Positions 60,292 to 64,000 of a stretch of DNA of 64,000 bases are shown in pieces. The position numbers and the translations under genes were made by a program. The number at the start of each line of letters is the position of its first letter. Position 1 is the first letter of the stretch. This DNA is from Enterobacter sp. Ag1. GTDB taxonomy: Bacteria; Pseudomonadota; Gammaproteobacteria; Enterobacterales; Enterobacteriaceae. Location of the stretch: positions 1 to 64,000 of the forward strand of contig AKXM01000032.1 of the NCBI GenBank assembly GCA_000277545.1, read 5' to 3'. The notes beneath the pieces are model-generated. The model was given only the letters and a program-made list of their open reading frames with translations. It ran no database searches and was not told the origin of the DNA.

Positions 60292-60537
60292 TTAGTTGTA
60301 GATTTCAGCCACGCCGTACATTTTGTTATCACCACCGGCGGAAACAATGCGGATAGACTTCGCGCCTGCCTGCTCGGCTTTCTGCTGCAGCTGGTGTTGC
60401 AGGCTGTCGAGGTTAGACGCGCCGCTGACCGATACGGTGCCCATTTTCTGGCTGACAGCTGGCTGAGTTTCCGCAGCGAAGCCGGAGAAGGAAGCAGCGA
60501 GAGTCATAACTACGGCAAAATATTTGATGCTTTTCAT
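60292..60537 (-). CDS. DUF1471 (BhsA/McbA/YhcN-like) periplasmic protein
   Basis: An 81-residue secreted protein with signal peptide (cleavage near GFAAE). GTVSVSGASNLDSLQHQLQQ and KSIRIVSAGGDNKMYGVAEI match the YhcN/BhsA/McbA family (DUF1471), whose members respond to acid, peroxide, metals or biofilm signals. The exact paralogue cannot be assigned. ATG 60537 has AAGG about 7 bases upstream; the frame extends 48 bases further. Confidence 0.88.
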   Translation of the reverse strand: MKSIKYFAVVMTLAASFSGFAAETQPAVSQKMGTVSVSGASNLDSLQHQLQQKAEQAGAKSIRIVSAGGDNKMYGVAEIYN

Positions 60538-60797
60538 GATGGTTACCTTTGCATTTTGTTTAGTTGGAAGGCTGACTGCCTTCAATGAGATAAGAATAGC
60601 GCCGCCGTGCTTTGTTTGTTAGCGGAACAATTCGCTTATCTACTTCAAAAAAACTGAACGCAAAGTGATCATGATAATAGCGACAGAAACTGAGGGTTAA
60701 ACCCCGCACCCGGCGCTTAACAACAAGGCCGGATGAGGATTTAATCTGAAAACGATGACGAGTTTTATCGGCTTATTTCACCGAAAAGAGAACGCGG
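60538..60797. other. Intergenic region upstream of the DUF1471 gene
   Basis: About 260 bases between the DUF1471 start and the yibL stop. It should contain the DUF1471 promoter and the end of the yibL transcript. Apart from an AT-rich stretch (60590-60690) no structure was seen. Confidence 0.4.
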
Positions 60798-61160
60798 TCA
60801 GAATTCCGTGCGGGAGAAACCGGTCATCTCGGTCAGTTCCATCTCGCGACCCAGAGCGGTCATCGGATGGACAATTACCAGGCCACGCACGCTTTTCTTG
60901 AGCTTGCCCATATCGGCCTGCTCTTTTTTGGTAATCGCACGCTTGTAAGGCAGCGCTACCAGCTTCTGCGCTTCTTTGCTCAGCTTCTGGTTACGCACCG
61001 CCTGCAGGCGAGCGATTTCGATTTCCAGCTTCTGCCGCTCTTTTTCCAGCTCGGCATATTTTTCCGCTTCGTTGATCAGGTGCAGGCCTGGCATTTCGTG
61101 GCGGATAGCGTCCAGACGGTCGCTGAGGCGTTTAATTTCTGCTTTTTCGATTTCTTTCAT
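60798..61160 (-). CDS. yibL: Ribosome-associated protein YibL
   Basis: A 120-residue, highly charged helical protein with a coiled-coil-prone N-terminal half ([20 protein letters not shown]). It matches YibL of E. coli, which was reported to associate with ribosomes and whose role is unclear. Its place after mtlR is conserved. ATG 61160 is used. Confidence 0.93.
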   Translation of the reverse strand: MKEIEKAEIKRLSDRLDAIRHEMPGLHLINEAEKYAELEKERQKLEIEIARLQAVRNQKLSKEAQKLVALPYKRAITKKEQADMGKLKKSVRGLVIVHPMTALGREMELTEMTGFSRTEF

Positions 61161-61231
61161 TTTGACTTACCGTGAATAAAGATGGCTTGCTGGCAAGGAT
61201 ACACGATCCTGAGGGACAGGGCGAAAAGCGG

Positions 61232-61801
61232 CTATTTCTGGAAGGCTTTTTTTAAGCTGATCCGGGAGATCAGCTCAGTCAGGGAAAGGACCATCGTGGA
61301 GCGAACGATTTGCATATAGCGCTGACGTTGCATCGCCAGCAGTTCAGGATCGCTGCCATCAACGAAGGTCGGCGTCGGCGGCAGCGCCGTCACGCAGTGC
61401 AGCTCGCCAAACGGGCCAAGCATTTCGTCATCGGTGAAGCTGTACTCGTTGCCATCGTGGTTCAGCTCTTCCCGGAGCGCCATGAGCAGCTCGCAGTCTT
61501 CGTACTCGGCGCGGTTCAACACGCCCAGCCCGTAGATAAGCTTCAGGCGAACCGACAGGTCGCCCAGCGGGCCGTCGCCGTCCAGCAGTGGCTCAACCGC
61601 ATATTTCACCGCGTAGTCGTCCTTGCGGAACACCTGCAGCACCAGGATATTTACCGCTTCGGTTAACAGCTCGACGGCAGCAATCAGCAGGCTTCTTACG
61701 GTTTTGCCGGCATTCAGTCGCTCAAGCACGCGGTTTTCAAAGGCCTGGGTTTCTTCCATTTTTGCCTGCATCACTAAACATGTTTCAGGCGCGGTATCCA
61801 C
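61232..61801 (-). CDS. mtlR: Mannitol operon repressor MtlR
   Basis: Repressor-type regulator of the mannitol operon, 189 residues from GTG 61801. ENRVLERLNAGKTVRSLLIA and YAVEPLLDGDGPLGDLSVRL are nearly identical to E. coli MtlR. It contains no obvious DNA-binding motif, as in the family, and its mechanism is indirect or unresolved. The start GTG, with AGG five bases upstream and 15 bases after mtlD, is preferred; ATG 61771 is an alternative. It closes the mtlA-mtlD-mtlR operon. Confidence 0.93.
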   Translation of the reverse strand: MDTAPETCLVMQAKMEETQAFENRVLERLNAGKTVRSLLIAAVELLTEAVNILVLQVFRKDDYAVKYAVEPLLDGDGPLGDLSVRLKLIYGLGVLNRAEYEDCELLMALREELNHDGNEYSFTDDEMLGPFGELHCVTALPPTPTFVDGSDPELLAMQRQRYMQIVRSTMVLSLTELISRISLKKAFQK

Positions 61802-61816
61802 CGCGCCTGCATAGGG

Positions 61817-62965
61817 TTACGCTATGGCGTTATACGCCTTCACCGCCTCAGTCACGGCTTCGCTGTTTACATCCAGACCGGACACTTCCGCCAGCGCCGC
61901 CTGCGGGCCTTTATCTGCCAGAAGCTGCTTCAGCTCCTGCGCCTGCGGGTCCTGCTCGCTGTGGTAGTGCATTGCCGCCGCAATCCCTTTGATCAGGTTA
62001 GCGTGAGGCAAACCGTACTCAATCGTCCCCAGCAGCGGCTTAACCAGGCGGTCACCCGCGCTGAGTTTACGCAGCGGCTGGCGGCCAACGCGTTCCACGT
62101 CATCCTTCAGATACGGGTTTTCGAAACGACCGAGGATTTTCTTGATGTACGCGGCATGTTTGTCGGCTTCAAAGCCGTAGCGCTTAATCAGCACCGCACC
62201 GCTCTCTTCCATCGCCCCTTTCACTACGCCGCGCACTTTCTCATCAAGAATGGCATCGCGGATAGTCTGGTGCCCGGCCAGCTGACCGAGGTACGCGGTT
62301 ATAGCATGCCCGGTATTCAGCGTGAAGAGCTTGCGCTCGACAAACGCCATAAGATTATCAGTAAGTTCCATGCCAGGAATGTTCGGCAGGTCACCTTTAA
62401 ACTGGGTTTTATCGACAATCCACTCGCTAAAGGTCTCCACGGTCACTTCCAGCGGATCGTTAGTGGCGGATTCAGACGGCGGAACGATGCGGTCAACTGC
62501 AGAATCGACAAAGCCAACGTGCTGCTCTACCCACGCCCACGCGTCAGCAGACAGCGCTTTCTTGACGTGCTCTTTCAGCTGGCTGGTGCCACGCACCATG
62601 TTTTCACAGGCGATGATGTTCAGCGGCGTTTCGTTGCCGTTCGCACGGCGCAGTTCCAGTCCTTTGGCAAGCGTTGGTGCGATGCGCTCCAGCACAACCG
62701 GGCCGACGGCGGTGGAGATCAGATCAACCTGAGCGATAAGGGCCACAACGTCGTCGCCGATGCTGCTGACGGCATTCACGTTGGAGACGGTATCAATCTG
62801 CTGCTGCTCGCCGACTACGTGAACCTGGTAGCTGTGACGCGCGTTCAAGGCATCCAGAACCACCTGGTTTACGTCGGCAAAAGTCAGCTGCAGACCGGCG
62901 TCCGCCAGCAGTTTACCGATAAAGCCACGACCGATATTACCTGCACCAAAATGTAATGCTTTCAT
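61817..62965 (-). CDS. mtlD: Mannitol-1-phosphate 5-dehydrogenase
   Basis: NAD-dependent polyol dehydrogenase of 382 residues, the same length as E. coli MtlD. It oxidises mannitol-1-phosphate, delivered by MtlA, to fructose-6-phosphate. The Rossmann motif [20 protein letters not shown] is at the N-terminus; the conserved lysine-containing region [20 protein letters not shown] is in the middle. ATG 62965 is fixed by alignment; upstream codons fall in the repeat-containing spacer. Confidence 0.97.
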   Translation of the reverse strand: MKALHFGAGNIGRGFIGKLLADAGLQLTFADVNQVVLDALNARHSYQVHVVGEQQQIDTVSNVNAVSSIGDDVVALIAQVDLISTAVGPVVLERIAPTLAKGLELRRANGNETPLNIIACENMVRGTSQLKEHVKKALSADAWAWVEQHVGFVDSAVDRIVPPSESATNDPLEVTVETFSEWIVDKTQFKGDLPNIPGMELTDNLMAFVERKLFTLNTGHAITAYLGQLAGHQTIRDAILDEKVRGVVKGAMEESGAVLIKRYGFEADKHAAYIKKILGRFENPYLKDDVERVGRQPLRKLSAGDRLVKPLLGTIEYGLPHANLIKGIAAAMHYHSEQDPQAQELKQLLADKGPQAALAEVSGLDVNSEAVTEAVKAYNAIA

Positions 62966-63027
62966 TGCGTTAACCTTCCTGATTATTTCACCCGTGAGGG
63001 CTGGGGTAAGGATACTGTATGCGAATC

Positions 63028-63106
63028 CCCTCACCCTAGCCCTCTCCCAAAAGGGGAGAGGGAGTAATGCTTTGCACCTGCTGCCCCTCAGGGGTGAGGG
63101 GCAGGG
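63028..63106. repeat. GC-rich repeat element in the mtlA-mtlD spacer
   Basis: CCCTCACCCTAGCCCTCTCCC (from 63028) is followed by AAAAGGGGAGAGGG, forming the same internal hairpin as the element at 41949-42050. The right part ends in CAGGGGTGAGGGGCAGGG. The copy lies entirely in the 143-base gap between mtlA and mtlD, so it is transcribed within the operon and may influence the relative expression of the two genes. Confidence 0.82.
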
Positions 63107-63108
63107 TC

Positions 63109-64000
63109 TTATTTCTTACCGGCCAGCAAATCCAGCACTTCCTGGACGCTGGTGGTGTGCGCCAGGCGCTCAATCACCGACTCATCATCCAGCGCGTTGG
63201 TCAGGCTGGTGATGACCTGGATGTGTTCGTTATTGCGGGCTGCAATACCGATCACCAGGCGAGCCACGTCTTCCGGCTCTTCACCGAAGTGAACGCCTTC
63301 CGGGTACTGGCAGAACACCACGCCGGTTTTCAGCACGCGGTCTTTTGCTTCCACGGTGCCGTGAGGAACCGCGATACCTTCACCCAGGTAGGTCGGGGTC
63401 AGTTTCTCGCGCTCAAACATCGCGTCCACGTATTCCGGCTGCACGTAGCCGCCGTTCACCAGCTGTTCACCAGCGAAGCGAATCGCTTCTTCTTTGTTGC
63501 TGGCTTTCAGGCCGAGGAACACGTTACCCGCGCCCAGCTTGAACACCGCGTCTTCGCTGGAAACAAAGCTGTCTTCCAGGCTGTGCATGACTTTTTCTTC
63601 TTTCTGACTCAGATTCTGGGAAGCCACCAGACGCTCAACCAGGTTAGCGTACAGGCTGCTGTCGAGGAAGTTGGTCAGGGAGATATGCTGCGCCTGCGGC
63701 ACCTGGCGCATCGCACGCTCGGTCAGGTCGCGGTGGGTAATCACCAGGTCAACGTCGTCCGGCAGGCTGTTGATCGCGCAGTTGGTCACGGAGATATTTT
63801 TCAGGCCAGCGTCGTTCACTTTCTTACGCAGCACGCCTGCGCCCATGGCGCTGGACCCCATCCCTGCGTCGCAGGCAACGATGATTTTACGCACGTGGCT
63901 CAGGTCGTTAGACAAGCCAGCACCTACCGCCAGCGGCGCTGCGCCACCTTTGGATTCGGCTTTCATTTCCTGCATACGGCGAGCCGCAGCTTCGATGTCG
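63109..64000 (-). CDS. mtlA: Mannitol-specific PTS EIICBA, C-terminal part (cut by window edge)
   Basis: The last 296 or so residues of the mannitol permease. The EIIB domain contains the phosphorylated cysteine in [20 protein letters not shown]; the EIIA domain contains the phosphorylated histidine in [15 protein letters not shown]. The frame is open to the right edge, where [12 protein letters not shown] continues the linker from the membrane EIIC domain, which is outside the window. It phosphorylates mannitol during uptake. mtlD and mtlR follow on the same strand. Confidence 0.96.
   Translation of the reverse strand, partial: DIEAAARRMQEMKAESKGGAAPLAVGAGLSNDLSHVRKIIVACDAGMGSSAMGAGVLRKKVNDAGLKNISVTNCAINSLPDDVDLVITHRDLTERAMRQVPQAQHISLTNFLDSSLYANLVERLVASQNLSQKEEKVMHSLEDSFVSSEDAVFKLGAGNVFLGLKASNKEEAIRFAGEQLVNGGYVQPEYVDAMFEREKLTPTYLGEGIAVPHGTVEAKDRVLKTGVVFCQYPEGVHFGEEPEDVARLVIGIAARNNEHIQVITSLTNALDDESVIERLAHTTSVQEVLDLLAGKK

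Overview
The window is a chromosomal segment from a gamma-proteobacterium of the family Enterobacteriaceae. The gene order livJ / rpoH-ftsX-ftsE-ftsY / rsmD-yhhL / yhhM / yhhN / zntA / tusA / yhhQ / dcrB / yhhT, then yhiN / pitA / uspB / uspA / rsmJ-prlC / rlmJ / gor, and finally yibL / mtlR-mtlD-mtlA, follows the backbone known from Escherichia coli and its relatives. Several blocks are not expected in E. coli at these places (phenolic acid decarboxylase, a Has-like receptor with its own sigma factor, a Kdo hydroxylase, a second ClpP, a LacI/PTS/SIS operon). The organism is therefore probably another genus such as an Enterobacter, Klebsiella, Kluyvera or Cedecea relative; the sequence alone does not settle which. 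No rRNA, tRNA or CRISPR array was seen.

Region by region. 1-1.4 kb: one end of an IS481-type insertion sequence, half of a GC-rich repeat, and livJ. 1.5-5.8 kb: an inserted amine/amino-acid cassette (permease, PuuE/GabT-type aminotransferase, divergent MocR regulator). 5.8-12.5 kb: conserved core (rpoH, ftsXEY, rsmD, yhhL, yhhM, yhhN). 12.5-16.2 kb: an inserted sugar operon (PTS EIIBC, SIS-domain enzyme, LacI regulator) with a perfect 26-bp operator. 16.3-22.4 kb: zntA with its ZntR-type promoter, an inserted higBA toxin-antitoxin pair, tusA, yhhQ, dcrB, yhhT.

22.4-37.8 kb is the largest accessory block: padC with a divergent LysR regulator; a PaiB-like flavin-binding protein, a MocR regulator and a ClpP paralogue; an EamA exporter; a three-gene redox-like cluster (ABM-fold protein, AhpD-like protein, zinc alcohol dehydrogenase) behind a terminator-like leader; a Fur-box-preceded ECF sigma/anti-sigma pair lying between a TonB-dependent receptor with an STN signalling domain and a TonB paralogue; and a phosphoribosyltransferase/HAD phosphatase pair next to a DeoR regulator.

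37.8-49.2 kb returns to the backbone (yhiN, pitA, uspB, uspA, rsmJ, prlC, rlmJ, gor), interrupted by a DUF559 endonuclease-like gene whose stop codon touches a 100-bp GC-rich inverted-repeat element, and by a PAP2-type phosphatase. 49.3-60.6 kb is accessory again: an AT-rich unknown gene, kdoO, acetyltransferases, an omptin protease, a DUF3289 gene with two tandem DUF943 genes, nudI, a membrane-anchored HEPN protein, a third MocR regulator facing a DUF1127 gene, a DHCW-cupin and a DUF1471 protein. The window closes with yibL and the mannitol operon mtlA-mtlD-mtlR, whose first gene runs off the right edge and whose mtlA-mtlD spacer holds another copy of the GC-rich repeat.
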